Assembly: GCA_015689685.1 (NCBI GenBank)
Contig: WVSL01000002.1
Span: forward strand, 359,922-423,921
Direction of reading: 5' to 3'
From: Rhodobacterales bacterium HKCCE2091
GTDB taxonomy: Bacteria > Pseudomonadota > Alphaproteobacteria > Rhodobacterales > Rhodobacteraceae
Length of the DNA: 64,000 bases
The position numbers and the translations under genes were made by a program. Shown one piece after another: positions 26,071 to 36,339 of this stretch. Numbering within the stretch: position 1 is the first letter of the stretch; each line of letters opens with the position of its first letter. The notes under the pieces were generated by a model. That model was not told the DNA's origin. It did not search any database and saw only the letters and a program-made list of their open reading frames with translations.

Positions 26071-26576
26071 GCACCGAACGCGCCGTTCTCGCCGGGGGTT
26101 GCTTCTGGGGAATGCAGGACCTGATCCGCAAGCTACCGGGGGTCGAGGCGACCCGCGTCGGCTATACCGGCGGCGATGTCCCGAACGCGACCTACCGCAA
26201 CCACGGCACCCATGCCGAGGGGATCGAGATCCTCTACGACCCCGAGCGCATCAGCTACCGCCGGCTCTTGGAATTCTTCTTCCAGATCCACGACCCGACG
26301 ACGCTGAACCGGCAGGGCAACGACCGCGGCATGAGCTACCGGTCGGCGATCTACTACGTCGACGAGGCGCAGCGCCAGGTCGCGCTCGACACCATCGCGG
26401 ATGTCGAGGCGAGCGGGCTCTGGCCCGGCAAGGTCGTCACCGAGGTCGAGCCCGTGGGCGATTTCTGGGAGGCCGAACCGGAGCACCAGGATTACCTGGA
26501 GCGCTTTCCGAACGGCTATACCTGCCACTTCCCCCGCGCCGACTGGGTCCTGCCCCGGCGCGACGCGGCGGAGTGA
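26067..26576 (+). CDS. msrA: Peptide-methionine (S)-S-oxide reductase MsrA
   Basis: Reduces methionine-S-sulfoxide, complementing MsrB. 169 residues with the catalytic [18 protein letters not shown] motif (Cys about residue 12), [21 protein letters not shown] and [18 protein letters not shown]. The ATG overlaps the msrB stop by four bases, so both are made from one transcript. No signal peptide. It converges on the DUF2461 gene, with stops almost abutting. Confidence 0.95.
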   Translation: MSTERAVLAGGCFWGMQDLIRKLPGVEATRVGYTGGDVPNATYRNHGTHAEGIEILYDPERISYRRLLEFFFQIHDPTTLNRQGNDRGMSYRSAIYYVDEAQRQVALDTIADVEASGLWPGKVVTEVEPVGDFWEAEPEHQDYLERFPNGYTCHFPRADWVLPRRDAAE

Positions 26577-27239
26577 TCAGAGCGCGGCGGCGACCAGCCG
26601 CCAGAGCGGCATGAAGGCGCGGGCCATCGCCTCGGTAGAGGCGACAAGGCCCGCGTTCCGCCAGTCGGCCGGCAGGTCGGCGAACACGCCGAAGCTCTTG
26701 CGGCGCAGAAGATCGCCCTGCGGGTGATCGGCGGCGTAGGGCTTCGGCACCTTCTTCAGCGCCTCGGACCCCATGTCGCTCAGCGCCGCGCCGTGATCGG
26801 CGGCGAGCCGTTCGATCTCCGCCCCGAGCGCCGCGCCCTCCCGGTCCACCATCTCGCGGAACCGCGCGAGCAGCGGGCCGTCCATCCGGAACAGCCCGGT
26901 GCCGAAGCGCAACCGGTCGGGCTCGATCCCGAAGAAGAGCGGCATGTGCGCCTCCGCATCGTTCGCCCAGAGCATGTGCAGATGCGCCTTGTAGGGCCGC
27001 TTGTCCTTCGAGAAGCGGACGTCGCGGTGGATGCGGAACACCTTCTCCGACAACGCGGTGCCGGTCAGCGCGGACAGGCGGTCGGCCATCTCGGCGGCGA
27101 ACGCCGCGCCGGGGTCGCGGATGGTCTCGGCGAACTCCGCCTTGCGCGGTTCGAACCACTCGCGGTCGTTGTTCGCATCGAGCGCGGCGAAGAACGGCTG
27201 CGCGCGGTCGACGAGGTCGGTGTAGTCGCCGCCCGTCAT
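26577..27239 (-). CDS. DUF2461 (TIGR02453) family protein
   Basis: 220-residue conserved protein of unknown function. Family marks are FFAALDANNDREWFEPRKAEF at the N-terminus, VFRIHRDVRFSKDKRPYKAHLHM and LFFGIEPDRLRFGTGLFRMD. No signal or membrane segment. Its ATG overlaps the choV stop by four bases, so it is the last gene of the choline importer transcript. A link to choline uptake is not established for the family; the overlap is the only hint. Confidence 0.85.
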   Translation of the reverse strand: MTGGDYTDLVDRAQPFFAALDANNDREWFEPRKAEFAETIRDPGAAFAAEMADRLSALTGTALSEKVFRIHRDVRFSKDKRPYKAHLHMLWANDAEAHMPLFFGIEPDRLRFGTGLFRMDGPLLARFREMVDREGAALGAEIERLAADHGAALSDMGSEALKKVPKPYAADHPQGDLLRRKSFGVFADLPADWRNAGLVASTEAMARAFMPLWRLVAAAL

Positions 27240-28309
27240 GCCCCTGCCCCCGCCGCTTCGGGGCGCGATGCATCGGCGCCCGTGCCGCGCGGGTCGAGCA
27301 GCCCGCGCAGCACGTCGGTTTCCGTCACCCGGCCGATCACCGCGCCGTCACGGACCACGCGCACCTCGGACACGTCGCCCGACAGGATGTGCATGACCTC
27401 CGACAGGGGCGTGTCCGGCGCGACCTCCGGGCCCGATCCGGCCGCGGCGGCACTCTCCATCACGTCGGCCGCCGTCAGCACGCCGAGCGGGTTCATGTGG
27501 GCGACGAAATCCGCAACGTAGTCGTTCGCGGGGGCGGAGAAGATCTCCTGCGGGGTGCCGCATTGCACGATCCGCCCGCCCTCCATGATCGCGATCCGGT
27601 TGCCGAGCTTGAACGCCTCGTCGAGATCGTGGCTGACGAAGACGATGGTGCGCTTCAGGCGGGTCTGAAGCTCCAGCAACTCGTCCTGCAACCGCGCCCG
27701 GATCAGCGGGTCGAGCGCCGAAAACGGTTCGTCCATCAGCAGGATCGGCGCGTCGGTGGCGAAGGCGCGGGCGAGGCCCACGCGCTGCTGCATCCCGCCC
27801 GACAGCTCTCCGACCTTGCGCGCGCCCCAGTCCGACAGCCCGACGAGCTCGAGCTGTTCCTCGACCTTCCGCGACCGCTCGGCCCGGCCCATGCCGCCGA
27901 GTTCCAGCCCGAGCCCGACATTGTCGGCCACCGTGCGCCACGGCAGGAGCCCGAACTGCTGGAACACCATAGCCACGCATTCGCGCCGCACCCGGCGCAG
28001 CGCCTCGCCCTTCGCGGCGGTGACGTTGCAGGACCAGTCGCCGTCGTGGACGGTGACCGCGCCGCGGACGACCGGGTTCAGCCCGTTGATCGCCCTGAGA
28101 AGCGTGGACTTGCCGGAGCCGGACAGCCCCATCAGCACGAGGATCTCGCCCTCGGCCACGTCGAGCGTGCAGTTGTGGACGCCGAGCACCTGCCCAGTCT
28201 CGGCCTGTATCTCGGCCCGCGACTTGCCGTCGTCCATCATCGGCAGCGCCTTCGCGGGCGCGTCGCCGAAGACGATGGAGACGTTGTCGATCTTCACGGC
28301 GGGGGTCAT
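27236..28309 (-). CDS. choV: Choline ABC transporter ATP-binding protein ChoV
   Basis: ATPase of the high-affinity choline importer (ProV-like), 357 residues. Walker A GLSGSGKSTLLRAINGL, Q-loop VFQQFGLLPWRTV, signature LSGGMQQRVGLARA, Walker B ILLMDEPFSALDPLI and switch FVSHDLDEAFKLGN are clear. A CBS-domain-like tail (about 275-345, VRVVRDGAVIGRVTETDVLRGLL) is the usual ionic-strength/osmotic sensor of this class. The ATG overlaps the choW stop by four bases, and its own stop overlaps the DUF2461 start. Confidence 0.93.
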   Translation of the reverse strand: MTPAVKIDNVSIVFGDAPAKALPMMDDGKSRAEIQAETGQVLGVHNCTLDVAEGEILVLMGLSGSGKSTLLRAINGLNPVVRGAVTVHDGDWSCNVTAAKGEALRRVRRECVAMVFQQFGLLPWRTVADNVGLGLELGGMGRAERSRKVEEQLELVGLSDWGARKVGELSGGMQQRVGLARAFATDAPILLMDEPFSALDPLIRARLQDELLELQTRLKRTIVFVSHDLDEAFKLGNRIAIMEGGRIVQCGTPQEIFSAPANDYVADFVAHMNPLGVLTAADVMESAAAAGSGPEVAPDTPLSEVMHILSGDVSEVRVVRDGAVIGRVTETDVLRGLLDPRGTGADASRPEAAGAGA

Positions 28310-29148
28310 GACTTGCGGCCTCCGAGGTTCAGCATCCGGTCGAGGATGATGGCGACGACGACGATCACGAAGCCGGATTCGAAGCCGAGCCGCGTGTTCA
28401 CCTGGTTCAGCGCCCGGACGACCGGCACGCCGAGCCCGTCCGCCCCCACGAGCGCCGCGATCACCACCATCGACAGCGACAGCATGATGGTCTGGTTCAG
28501 CCCGGCCATGATCTGCGGGAAGGCGTAGGGCAGTTCGACCTTCACCAGCGTCTGCGACGGGGTCGCGCCGAAGGCACGGGCGGCCTCGATCAGCGAGGCC
28601 GGGGTCGACGAGACGCCGAGATAGGTCAGCCGGATCGGCGCCGGCAGGACGAAGATCACCGTCGCGATCAGGCCCGGCACCATGCCGATGCCGAAGAAGA
28701 CGATGGCCGGGATCAGGTAGACGAATGTCGGCAGGGTCTGCATCAGGTCCAGCACCGGCCGGAGCGCCGCGTAGACCTTCGGGTGATGGGCGCAGAAGAT
28801 GCCGATCGGCACGCCGACCGCCATGCAGACGACGCAGGCGGACAGGACCAGGGTCAGGCTCTCGGTCGTTTCCTCCCAGTAATCCTGGTTCAGCACGAAC
28901 AGGAAGCCGAGCAGGACGAAGACGCAGATCTTCCAGTTGCGCTGCAGGACCCATGTCAGCGCCACGAAGGCGGCGATGACGATCAGCGGGTTCGGAGTCT
29001 GAAGGACCCAGAGGATCGCGTCGATCAGAAGCTCCATCGCGGCGGCGAGCGCGTCGAGCAGCGGATCGCCGTTGTCGCGGATCCAGTCGAAGACGTCGCT
29101 GGCCGCCTGGCCCACGGGAATCTTGTGTTCGGTCAGCCAGTCAAGCAT
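28306..29148 (-). CDS. choW: Choline ABC transporter permease ChoW
   Basis: Permease of the choline importer (ProW-like), 280 residues, with about six hydrophobic helices. Landmarks: a periplasm-oriented N-terminal segment (MLDWLTEHKIPVGQAASDVFDWI), LQTLPTFVYLIPAIVFFGIG and the coupling stretch ARAFGATPSQTLVKVELPYAFPQIMAGLNQTIMLSLSMVV. It is separated from choX by 189 bases with a strong hairpin and overlaps choV by four bases. Confidence 0.93.
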   Translation of the reverse strand: MLDWLTEHKIPVGQAASDVFDWIRDNGDPLLDALAAAMELLIDAILWVLQTPNPLIVIAAFVALTWVLQRNWKICVFVLLGFLFVLNQDYWEETTESLTLVLSACVVCMAVGVPIGIFCAHHPKVYAALRPVLDLMQTLPTFVYLIPAIVFFGIGMVPGLIATVIFVLPAPIRLTYLGVSSTPASLIEAARAFGATPSQTLVKVELPYAFPQIMAGLNQTIMLSLSMVVIAALVGADGLGVPVVRALNQVNTRLGFESGFVIVVVAIILDRMLNLGGRKS

Positions 29149-29271
29149 CCCCGCCCCCCTCGCGGTGTTCCGTGCCGCGCGGCCGTTCCCCCGCGGTTCC
29201 GGATCGTCGTGCCCCCCGGCCGGCGGCCCGCGTCATTGCGCGGCGCGTTCTCGGCGGCGGGTGTCTATATG

Positions 29272-29305
29272 GCGACCCCGGCGGCGATGGTGCCGCCGGG
29301 GTCGC
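29272..29305 (-). terminator. 14-base perfect hairpin between choX and choW
   Basis: GCGACCCCGGCGGC (29272-29285) pairs perfectly with GCCGCCGGGGTCGC (29292-29305) around a 6-base loop. No T-run follows on the minus strand. As with 8355-8383, it probably protects the 3' end of the binding-protein mRNA or partly terminates, giving more binding protein than permease. Confidence 0.65.
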
Positions 29306-29337
29306 ACGGTGTCACGCCGGATCGCCCGGCAGGTGTC

Positions 29338-30273
29338 TCAGCCCCCGATCGCCGCCTCGACCGCGGCGAGCCCGTCGCCGCCATCGAGCGTGGTCACGCC
29401 GTCGAGCCAGCCGGACAGGACCTCGGGGTTGGCCGCGAGCCAGGCGCGCGCGGCATCCTCGGGATCCTCGCTGTCGTTCAGGATCGCGCCCATGATCTCG
29501 TTTTCCAGCGCCAAAGAGAATTCGAGGTTCTGCAGCAGCGCGCCGACGTTCGGGCACTCCTCGACGTAGCCGGCGCGGGTGTTGGTGTAGACCGTCGCCC
29601 CACCGAGGTCGGGGCCGAAGAAGTCGTCACCGCCGGTCAGGTAGGTCAGCTCGAAATTAGCGTTCATCGGGTGCGGTTCCCACGCGAGGAACACGATCGG
29701 CGCGTCGTCGTCCGTCAGCCGCCGGACCTGCGCCAGCATCCCCTGTTCGGAGCTTTCCCGCACCTCGAATTCCGCCGCGCCGAGACCGAAGGCGTCGCTG
29801 TCGATCATGTCCATGATCAGCCGGTTGCCGTCGTTGCCGGGCTCGATCCCGTAGATGGTCTCCTCCAGCGCGTCGGCATGGGCGGCGATGTCGGCGAAAT
29901 CCGCGATGCCGAGCGCCGCGCCGGGCGCGTTGGTGGCCAGCGTGTACTTCGCGCCTTCGAGGTTCGCGCGCACGGTGTCCACGGTCCCGGCCTCGCGGTA
30001 GGGCGCGATGTCGGCCTCCATCGTCGGCATCCAGTTGCCGAGGAACACGTCGACGTCGCCTTCGGCCATCGCGGTGTAGGTCACCGGGACGGACAGGACC
30101 TGCACGTCGGTGTCGTAGCCGAGCGCGTCGAGGATCACCGTGGTCACGGCGGTCGTCGCGGTGATGTCGGTCCAGCCCACGTCGGAGAAGGTGACGGAGC
30201 TGCAATCCTGCGCCGAGGCCGCGCCGGCGACGCTTGCGATGGCGAGCGCCGAAAGGGTGGTGCGGAGTTTCAT
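29338..30273 (-). CDS. choX: Choline-binding protein ChoX
   Basis: Periplasmic binding protein of the choline importer, 311 residues with signal peptide MKLRTTLSALAIASVAGAASAQ. The ligand-cage aromatic region LGNWMPTMEADIAPYREAG, the EGAKYTLATNAPG segment and FLAWEPHPMNANFELTYLTGGDD match ChoX/ProX-like proteins. The ATG at 30271-30273 follows GGGAGAAC; the longer frame upstream runs into the regulatory gap and is rejected. A BetI-like operator lies 23-42 bases upstream. Confidence 0.92.
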   Translation of the reverse strand: MKLRTTLSALAIASVAGAASAQDCSSVTFSDVGWTDITATTAVTTVILDALGYDTDVQVLSVPVTYTAMAEGDVDVFLGNWMPTMEADIAPYREAGTVDTVRANLEGAKYTLATNAPGAALGIADFADIAAHADALEETIYGIEPGNDGNRLIMDMIDSDAFGLGAAEFEVRESSEQGMLAQVRRLTDDDAPIVFLAWEPHPMNANFELTYLTGGDDFFGPDLGGATVYTNTRAGYVEECPNVGALLQNLEFSLALENEIMGAILNDSEDPEDAARAWLAANPEVLSGWLDGVTTLDGGDGLAAVEAAIGG

Positions 30274-30295
30274 ATTCGGTTCTCCCTGTTCTTCG

Positions 30296-30315
30296 TTGAT
30301 TGACGAGTCAATAAA
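30296..30315. promoter_or_regulatory. Candidate BetI operator between choX and betI
   Basis: TTGATTGAC followed by GAGTCAATAAA, with a central dyad TTGAC-GA-GTCAA (30300-30311). It closely resembles the TTGATTGGACGTTCAAT-type BetI box of E. coli as I recall it. It lies 22 bases upstream of the choX start and 55 bases before betI, so one site could control both divergent units. Confidence 0.5.
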
Positions 30316-30370
30316 AGACGCGTTAGCTCCGGGCTTCAAGACGAAACCCCGTGGGGACGGAGTCCGCGAG

Positions 30371-30958
30371 ATGCCCAAGCTCGGAATGGAACCTATACGC
30401 AGGGCGGCGCTGGTCAAAGCCACGATCGCCGAGATCGGCGCGCGGGGCTCGCTCGATGTGACGGTTGCGCAGATCGCGAAGGCCGCGGGCGTGTCATCCG
30501 GGCTGGCGCACCACTACTTCGGCGGCAAGGAGGACATCTTCCTCGCCGCGATGCGCCACACACTGACGGTCTACGGCGCAGGCGTGCGCGCGGGTCTCGC
30601 CGCCGCCGGAACCCCGCGGGACCGGGTCGAGGCGGTGGTGAAGGCGGGCTTCTCGCCCGAGAACTTCCGCGCCGAGGTGATCGCCGCCTGGCTCAACTTC
30701 TACGTCCTCGCCAAGACCTCCCTGCCCGCGCGGCGGCTCCTGATCGTCTACCAGTCCCGGCTCCGGTCGAACCTGCGCCACGCGCTCCGCCCCCTTCTGG
30801 GGCCGCGCGCGGCGGCGGCGGCGGAGCGGGTCGCGGCGCAGATCGACGGGCTCTACCTGCGCGAGGGCCTGGCCGCCCGCGACCCCGACGGCGCGCGCGC
30901 GGCGGCGGAGGTCCTTGCGGGGCTCGACCTGGAACTCCAAGCGAAGGCAGCGCGATGA
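30371..30958 (+). CDS. betI: Choline-responsive repressor BetI (TetR family)
   Basis: 195-residue TetR-type repressor; choline is the known inducer of the family. The N-terminal helix-turn-helix region reads RRAALVKATIAEIGARGSLDVTVAQIAKAAGVSSGLAHHYFGGKEDIFLAAM, and the ligand domain FRAEVIAAWLNFYVLAKTS and YQSRLRSNLRHALRPLL are BetI-like. The ATG at 30371 (MPKLGMEPIRR) is the usual BetI N-terminus; the open frame upstream is a shadow of the choX antisense. The stop overlaps betC by four bases. Confidence 0.92.
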   Translation: MPKLGMEPIRRAALVKATIAEIGARGSLDVTVAQIAKAAGVSSGLAHHYFGGKEDIFLAAMRHTLTVYGAGVRAGLAAAGTPRDRVEAVVKAGFSPENFRAEVIAAWLNFYVLAKTSLPARRLLIVYQSRLRSNLRHALRPLLGPRAAAAAERVAAQIDGLYLREGLAARDPDGARAAAEVLAGLDLELQAKAAR

Positions 30959-32460
30959 CCCGGCCCAACATCCTGATCCTGATGGTCGACCAGCTGAACG
31001 GTACGCTGTTCCCCGACGGCCCCGCCGACTGGCTGCACGCGCCGAACCTGAAGGCGCTGGCCGCGCGCTCGACCCGGTTCCGTAACGCCTACACCGCTTC
31101 GCCGCTCTGCGCGCCGGGCCGCGCGTCGTTCATGTCGGGGCAATTGCCGTCGCGGACGCGGGTCTTCGACAACGCCGCGGAATTCGCCTCCGACATCCCG
31201 ACCTATGCCCACCACCTGCGCCGCGCGGGCTACCAGACCTGCCTGTCGGGCAAGATGCATTTCGTCGGGCCGGACCAGCTTCACGGCTTCGAATCGCGCC
31301 TGACCACCGACATTTACCCCGCCGATTTCGGCTGGACGCCCGACTACCGCAAGCCCGGCGAGCGGATCGACTGGTGGTATCACAACATGGGGTCGGTGAC
31401 CGGCGCGGGCGTGGCCGAGATCACCAACCAGATGGAATACGACGACGACGTCGCGTTCCAGGCCGAACAGAAGCTCTACGACCTCAGCCGGGGCCACGAC
31501 GACCGGCCGTGGTGCCTGACGGTCAGCTTCACCCACCCGCACGACCCCTACGTCGCGCGGCGGGAATACTGGGATCTCTACGAGGATTGCGCGCACCTGC
31601 TGCCCGAGATCCCGGCGATGTCCTACAACGATCACGACCCCCATGCGCGGCGCATCTTTGATGCAAACGACTGGCGCAGCTTCGACATCACGGAGGAGGA
31701 CATCCGCCGGTCCCGCCGCGCCTACTTCGCCAATATTTCCTACCTGGACAACAAGATAGGCGGCATTCTTGATGTTCTGGAGCGCACCCGGCAGGAGGCC
31801 GTGGTGGTGTTCGTCTCCGATCACGGCGACATGCTCGGCGAGCGCGGTCTGTGGTTCAAGATGTGCTTCTACGAAGGCTCCGCGCGGGTGCCGCTGATGG
31901 TCGCGGGCCCCGGTTTCGCGCCTGGGCTGGTGGACACCCCGGTCTCCACCATCGACGTGACGCCGACGCTGGCCGCGCTCGCCGGGGTGGACATGGACGC
32001 CGTCGCGCCCTGGACCGAGGGCGTGGATCTCGCCCCTATCGCGGGCGGGGCGGCGCGCGGCCCGGTGGCGATGGAATACGCGGCGGAGGCGTCGATCTCG
32101 CCGCTGGTCTGCCTGCGGCGCGGCAAGTGGAAATACACCAACTGCGCGCTCGACCCCGAACAGCTCTTCGACCTCGATGCCGACCCGCACGAGCTGACCG
32201 ACCTCGCGGAGGACCCGGCCCACCGCGACACGCTGGAAACCTTCCGCATCGCCGCCGCCGAAAGGTGGGACCTGGAGGAATTCGACGCCGCCGTCCGCGA
32301 AAGCCAGGCCCGGAGGTGGGTGGTCTACGAGTCGCTTCGGAACGGCGCGTATTTCCCCTGGGACTACCAGCCGCTGCGGCAGGCCAGCGAGCGCTACATG
32401 CGCAACCACATGGACCTGAACGTGGTCGAGGAAAACCAGCGTTTCCCGAGGGGCGAATGA
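30955..32460 (+). CDS. betC: Choline-sulfatase BetC
   Basis: Hydrolyses choline-O-sulfate to choline and sulfate, feeding betaine synthesis. 501 residues of the type I sulfatase/alkaline phosphatase superfamily: metal site [12 protein letters not shown] and the formylglycine motif [13 protein letters not shown] (Cys about residue 52, C-x-P-x-R) define the active site. [20 protein letters not shown] supplies the other metal ligands. The C-terminal [34 protein letters not shown] matches the BetC C-terminal extension. No signal peptide, so cytoplasmic; the substrate must be imported. Starts in an ATGA overlap with betI. Confidence 0.95.
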   Translation: MTRPNILILMVDQLNGTLFPDGPADWLHAPNLKALAARSTRFRNAYTASPLCAPGRASFMSGQLPSRTRVFDNAAEFASDIPTYAHHLRRAGYQTCLSGKMHFVGPDQLHGFESRLTTDIYPADFGWTPDYRKPGERIDWWYHNMGSVTGAGVAEITNQMEYDDDVAFQAEQKLYDLSRGHDDRPWCLTVSFTHPHDPYVARREYWDLYEDCAHLLPEIPAMSYNDHDPHARRIFDANDWRSFDITEEDIRRSRRAYFANISYLDNKIGGILDVLERTRQEAVVVFVSDHGDMLGERGLWFKMCFYEGSARVPLMVAGPGFAPGLVDTPVSTIDVTPTLAALAGVDMDAVAPWTEGVDLAPIAGGAARGPVAMEYAAEASISPLVCLRRGKWKYTNCALDPEQLFDLDADPHELTDLAEDPAHRDTLETFRIAAAERWDLEEFDAAVRESQARRWVVYESLRNGAYFPWDYQPLRQASERYMRNHMDLNVVEENQRFPRGE

Positions 32461-32461
32461 C

Positions 32462-33922
32462 ATGAGCTACGACCCGCAACCCGTTGCCTCGCATTACATA
32501 AACGGCGAGCACGTCGAGGACGCGGCGGGCGCGGAGATCCCGGTGATCTACCCCGCGAGCGGAGAGACCATCGCCCGCGTCCACGCGGCGACCCCTGCCG
32601 TGGTGGAACAGGCGCTCGCCGCCGCCGATGCCGCGAAACGCGACTGGGCCGCGATGTCCGGCACCGAGCGTGGCCGCGTCCTCCGCCGTGCCGCCGACAT
32701 CATCCGGTCCCGCAACCGCGAGTTGTCGGAACTGGAGACGCTCGACACCGGCAAGCCGCTGTCGGAGACGCTGGTGGCCGATGCCACCTCCGCCGCCGAC
32801 GCCCTTGAATACTTCGGCGGTCTCGCGGGCGCGCTGACCGGCGAACACGTCGCGCTGCCTGGCGGCGATTTCGTCTACACCATCCGCGAACCGCTCGGTG
32901 TCTGCGTCGGCATCGGCGCATGGAACTACCCGACCCAGATCGCCTGCTGGAAGGCCGCGCCCGCGCTCGCCTGCGGCAACACGATGGTGTTCAAGCCGTC
33001 CGAGACCACGCCGCTCTGCGCCCTCAGGATCGCGGAGATCCTGACCGAGGCCGGCGCGCCCCCGGGCGTGTTCAACGTGGTGCAGGGCATGGGCGAGGTC
33101 GGCGCGGCGCTGGTCAGCGACAGCCGCGTGGCAAAGGTCTCGCTCACCGGCTCCGTGCCCACGGGCCGCCGGGTCTACGCGATGGCCGCCGAGGGGATGA
33201 AACACGCGACGATGGAGCTTGGCGGCAAGTCGCCGCTCGTCATCTTCGACGACGCGGACCTCGACACCGCCGTCTCCGCCGCGATCAACGGCAACTTCTA
33301 TTCCACGGGCCAGGTCTGTTCCAACGGCACGCGGGTTTTCGTGCAGGCGGGGCTGGTCGATGCCTTCTGCGCCCGCGTGGCGGAACGGATGAAGGACGCG
33401 GTGATCGGCGACCCGATGGACGAGGCGACGACGATCGGGCCGATGGTCTCCGAGCGGCAGATCGGCATCGTCGAGGGCTACATCGCGCAGGGCAAGGCGG
33501 GCGGCGCGACGCTGGTCGCGGGCGGGGAACGGCTCGACCGTCCGGGCTTCTGGATCACCCCCGCCCTGTTCCGCGACGTGACCGACGACATGGCCATCGC
33601 GCGCGAGGAAATCTTCGGCCCCGTCATGTCCGTCATGTCCTTCGACACCGAGGAGGAGGCGCTGGCCCGTGCCAACGCGACCGAATTCGGCCTCGCCGCC
33701 GGGGTCATCACCCGCGACCTCGCCCGCGCGCACCGCATGGTCGCGGGGTTCGAGGCCGGGTCGTGCTACATCAACACCTACAACCTGACACCGGTGGAGG
33801 CTCCGTTCGGCGGGTCGAAGATGTCGGGCGTCGGGCGCGAGAATTCCCGCGCGGCGATCGAACACTACAGCCAGATGAAATCCGTCTACGTCGCGCTCAA
33901 CGCGCCGGAGGCGCCGTTCTGA
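32462..33922 (+). CDS. betB: Betaine aldehyde dehydrogenase BetB
   Basis: NAD(P)-dependent oxidation of betaine aldehyde to glycine betaine. 486 residues; ALDH landmarks are [24 protein letters not shown], the NAD site [17 protein letters not shown], the general base in [18 protein letters not shown] (Glu) and the catalytic Cys in [43 protein letters not shown] closes it. The ATG lies 1 base after the betC stop and its own stop overlaps the GST start (TGATG). Confidence 0.95.
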   Translation: MSYDPQPVASHYINGEHVEDAAGAEIPVIYPASGETIARVHAATPAVVEQALAAADAAKRDWAAMSGTERGRVLRRAADIIRSRNRELSELETLDTGKPLSETLVADATSAADALEYFGGLAGALTGEHVALPGGDFVYTIREPLGVCVGIGAWNYPTQIACWKAAPALACGNTMVFKPSETTPLCALRIAEILTEAGAPPGVFNVVQGMGEVGAALVSDSRVAKVSLTGSVPTGRRVYAMAAEGMKHATMELGGKSPLVIFDDADLDTAVSAAINGNFYSTGQVCSNGTRVFVQAGLVDAFCARVAERMKDAVIGDPMDEATTIGPMVSERQIGIVEGYIAQGKAGGATLVAGGERLDRPGFWITPALFRDVTDDMAIAREEIFGPVMSVMSFDTEEEALARANATEFGLAAGVITRDLARAHRMVAGFEAGSCYINTYNLTPVEAPFGGSKMSGVGRENSRAAIEHYSQMKSVYVALNAPEAPF

Positions 33923-34560
33923 TGCTGACGATCTACGGCCGCCCGAACTCCTCCAACGTGCAGCTGGTGATGTGGACGGTCCACGAACTCGGGCTCGCGA
34001 ATGAGCGGCTGGATTATGGCTACGGCCATGCCTCGCCCCGCACGCCGGACTTCCTCGCGATGAACCCGATGGGGCTCGTGCCGGTTCTGCGCGACGGGAA
34101 CATGTTAATGTTCGAAAGCGGCGCGATCCTGCGCTACCTCGGCGCGGCCTACGGCGACGAAACGTTCTGGCCGAAGGACCCCAAGCTGCGCGGGCCGCTC
34201 GACACCTGGGCGGAATGGGGCAAGCTCACCTTCGCGCCGGCCGTGGGCGGCATCTTCCAGGCCAGGGTCCGCACCGCGCCGGAACGGCAGGACCCGGCCG
34301 TGATCGCGCGGGCCGAGGCGGCGCTCCCGCCGCTCGCACACATCCTCGACGAAAGGCTCGACGGTCGCGACTGGATCGGCGGCGACGACTTCACCTTCGC
34401 CGACATCGCCGTGGGCCACCAGCTTCACCGCTATCACGAGATGGACTGGGACCGGCCCGACCTGCCGAACCTCTCGGCCTACTACGCGCGGCTCCGGACC
34501 CGCCCCGCCTATCGCGACCACGCGATGGTCTCCTACGCGGCGCTGACGGGGATCGACTGA
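33922..34560 (+). CDS. Glutathione S-transferase-like protein inside the bet operon
   Basis: 212-residue GST: N-terminal thioredoxin fold ([34 protein letters not shown] followed by [10 protein letters not shown] with the cis-Pro and ESGA glutathione site) and an all-helical C-terminal half ([22 protein letters not shown]). The substrate is not readable. It is tied to betB and betA by TGATG overlaps at both ends (33920-33924 and 34558-34562), so it is translated with the betaine enzymes. A GST is not a standard member of bet operons. It may detoxify betaine aldehyde or another electrophile formed in this pathway, but that is inference. Confidence 0.88.
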   Translation: MLTIYGRPNSSNVQLVMWTVHELGLANERLDYGYGHASPRTPDFLAMNPMGLVPVLRDGNMLMFESGAILRYLGAAYGDETFWPKDPKLRGPLDTWAEWGKLTFAPAVGGIFQARVRTAPERQDPAVIARAEAALPPLAHILDERLDGRDWIGGDDFTFADIAVGHQLHRYHEMDWDRPDLPNLSAYYARLRTRPAYRDHAMVSYAALTGID

Positions 34561-36224
34561 TGGAGGCGGACTACGTCATCGTCGGCGCCGGCAGCGCCGG
34601 TTGCGCGCTCGCCTACCGGCTGTCGGAGGCCGGTCGGTCGGTCATCGTGGTGGAATACGGCGGCACCGACGCGGGGCCGTTCATCCAGATGCCGGGCGCC
34701 CTGTCCTACCCGATGAACATGCGCCGCTACGACTGGGGCTACGCGACCGAGCCCGAGCCGCACATGAACAACCGCCGCATGGCGGTGCCGCGGGGCAAGG
34801 TGATCGGCGGGTCGTCCTCGATCAACGGCATGATCTACGTCCGCGGCCATGCCCGCGACTTCGACCACTGGGCCGAGACCGGGGCAACGGGATGGGGGTA
34901 TGCCGACGTGCTGCCCTACTTCCAGCGCGCCGAGCACTGGCATTCCGGCGGCCACGGCGGCGACCCGGAATGGCGGGGGAAGTCCGGGCCACTGCACATC
35001 ACCCGCGGGCCGCGCCTGAACCCGCTGACCCGCGCCTTCGTCGAGGCCGGGCGGGAGGCGGGCTATCCCGTGACCGGCGACTACAACGGCCGCCAGCAGG
35101 AGGGCTTCGGCCCGTTCGACATGACCGTCTGGCGCGGGCGACGCTGGTCGGCGGCAAATGCCTATCTGAGGCCCGCGCTGAAACGGCCGAACTGCACCCT
35201 CGTCCGCGCCCGCGTGCTGCGCGTCGCGATCCGCGACGGCCGCGCCATCGGGGTCGAGATCGCGCGCGGCCGGGGTGCGGAGCCCGAGGTGATCGCCGCC
35301 CGGGCGGAGGTGATCGTCGCGGCCTCCGCGATCAACTCGCCGCAACTCCTGATGCTGTCGGGGATCGGCCCCGCCGCGCACCTGATCGCCCACGGGATCG
35401 GCGTGGTCGCGGACCGGCCCGGCGTGGGGCAGAACCTTCAGGACCACCTGGAGGTCTACGTCCAGCAGGCCGCGATCAAGCCGGTCAGCCTGTTCCGCTA
35501 CTGGAACCTTCTCGGCAAGGCCTATGTCGGCGCCCGGTGGCTTCTGACCCGGACCGGGCCGGGCGCGTCGAACCAGTTCGAAAGCGCGGGCTTCATCCGG
35601 TCGCGCGCGGGCGTTGACTACCCAGACATCCAGTTCCACTTCCTGCCCATCGCGGTCCGCTACGACGGCAGCGTGGCGGCCGAGGGGCACGGGTTCCAGG
35701 CCCATGTCGGTCCGATGCGCTCGCCCTCGCGCGGGGAGGTCACCTTGCGCAGCGCCGACCCGCTGGAGGCGCCGCGGATCCTGTTCAACTATATGTCGAC
35801 GGAGCAGGACTGGGACGATTTCCGCACCGCGATCCGGCTGACCCGCGAGATCATCGCGCAACCCGCCTTCGCGCCGTACCGCGGGCACGAGATCCAGCCC
35901 GGCGCGGCGGCGCAATCCAACGCGGCCCTCGACGATTTCATCCGCGAGCATGCCGAAAGCGCCTATCACCCCTGCGGCACCTGCCGCATGGGGCGGGCCG
36001 ACGATCCCATGGCGGTGGTCGACCCGGAAACGCGGGTGATCGGGGTGGAGGGCCTCAGGGTCGCGGACAGCTCGATCTTTCCGCGGATCACCAACGGCAA
36101 CCTCAACGCGCCCTCGATCATGGTGGGCGAGAAGGCGGCGGACCATGTCCTCGGGAAGTCGCCGCTGCCGCCGTCCAACGCGGAGCCGTGGATCCACCCG
36201 CAGTGGCAGACGCAGCAGCGTTAA
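34560..36224 (+). CDS. betA: Choline dehydrogenase BetA (GMC oxidoreductase)
   Basis: FAD-dependent oxidation of choline to betaine aldehyde. 554 residues: Rossmann FAD site [22 protein letters not shown] signature [21 protein letters not shown], second signature [15 protein letters not shown], and catalytic His in [31 protein letters not shown] near the end. The start ATG overlaps the GST stop by one base. It ends the betI-betC-betB-GST-betA operon; only weak terminator-like pairing (CCCCTAACGGGG) follows. Confidence 0.94.
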   Translation: MEADYVIVGAGSAGCALAYRLSEAGRSVIVVEYGGTDAGPFIQMPGALSYPMNMRRYDWGYATEPEPHMNNRRMAVPRGKVIGGSSSINGMIYVRGHARDFDHWAETGATGWGYADVLPYFQRAEHWHSGGHGGDPEWRGKSGPLHITRGPRLNPLTRAFVEAGREAGYPVTGDYNGRQQEGFGPFDMTVWRGRRWSAANAYLRPALKRPNCTLVRARVLRVAIRDGRAIGVEIARGRGAEPEVIAARAEVIVAASAINSPQLLMLSGIGPAAHLIAHGIGVVADRPGVGQNLQDHLEVYVQQAAIKPVSLFRYWNLLGKAYVGARWLLTRTGPGASNQFESAGFIRSRAGVDYPDIQFHFLPIAVRYDGSVAAEGHGFQAHVGPMRSPSRGEVTLRSADPLEAPRILFNYMSTEQDWDDFRTAIRLTREIIAQPAFAPYRGHEIQPGAAAQSNAALDDFIREHAESAYHPCGTCRMGRADDPMAVVDPETRVIGVEGLRVADSSIFPRITNGNLNAPSIMVGEKAADHVLGKSPLPPSNAEPWIHPQWQTQQR

Positions 36225-36339
36225 CAGACCCCTAACGGGGGACTGAGTGTTTCCGCATCCGCCCTAATGATTGTGGCAGGATCATGGTAGTCCTGTGTCC
36301 GAAACCGGACGAGTGACCCTGTAGACGAGTGCCCCGACC

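Noticed and set aside
36220..36240. CtrA-like half-site pair (TTAAC and CTAAC) after betA
   Set aside because: Second half-site does not match TTAA and the spacing could be chance; it lies downstream of betA, not before a gene start.
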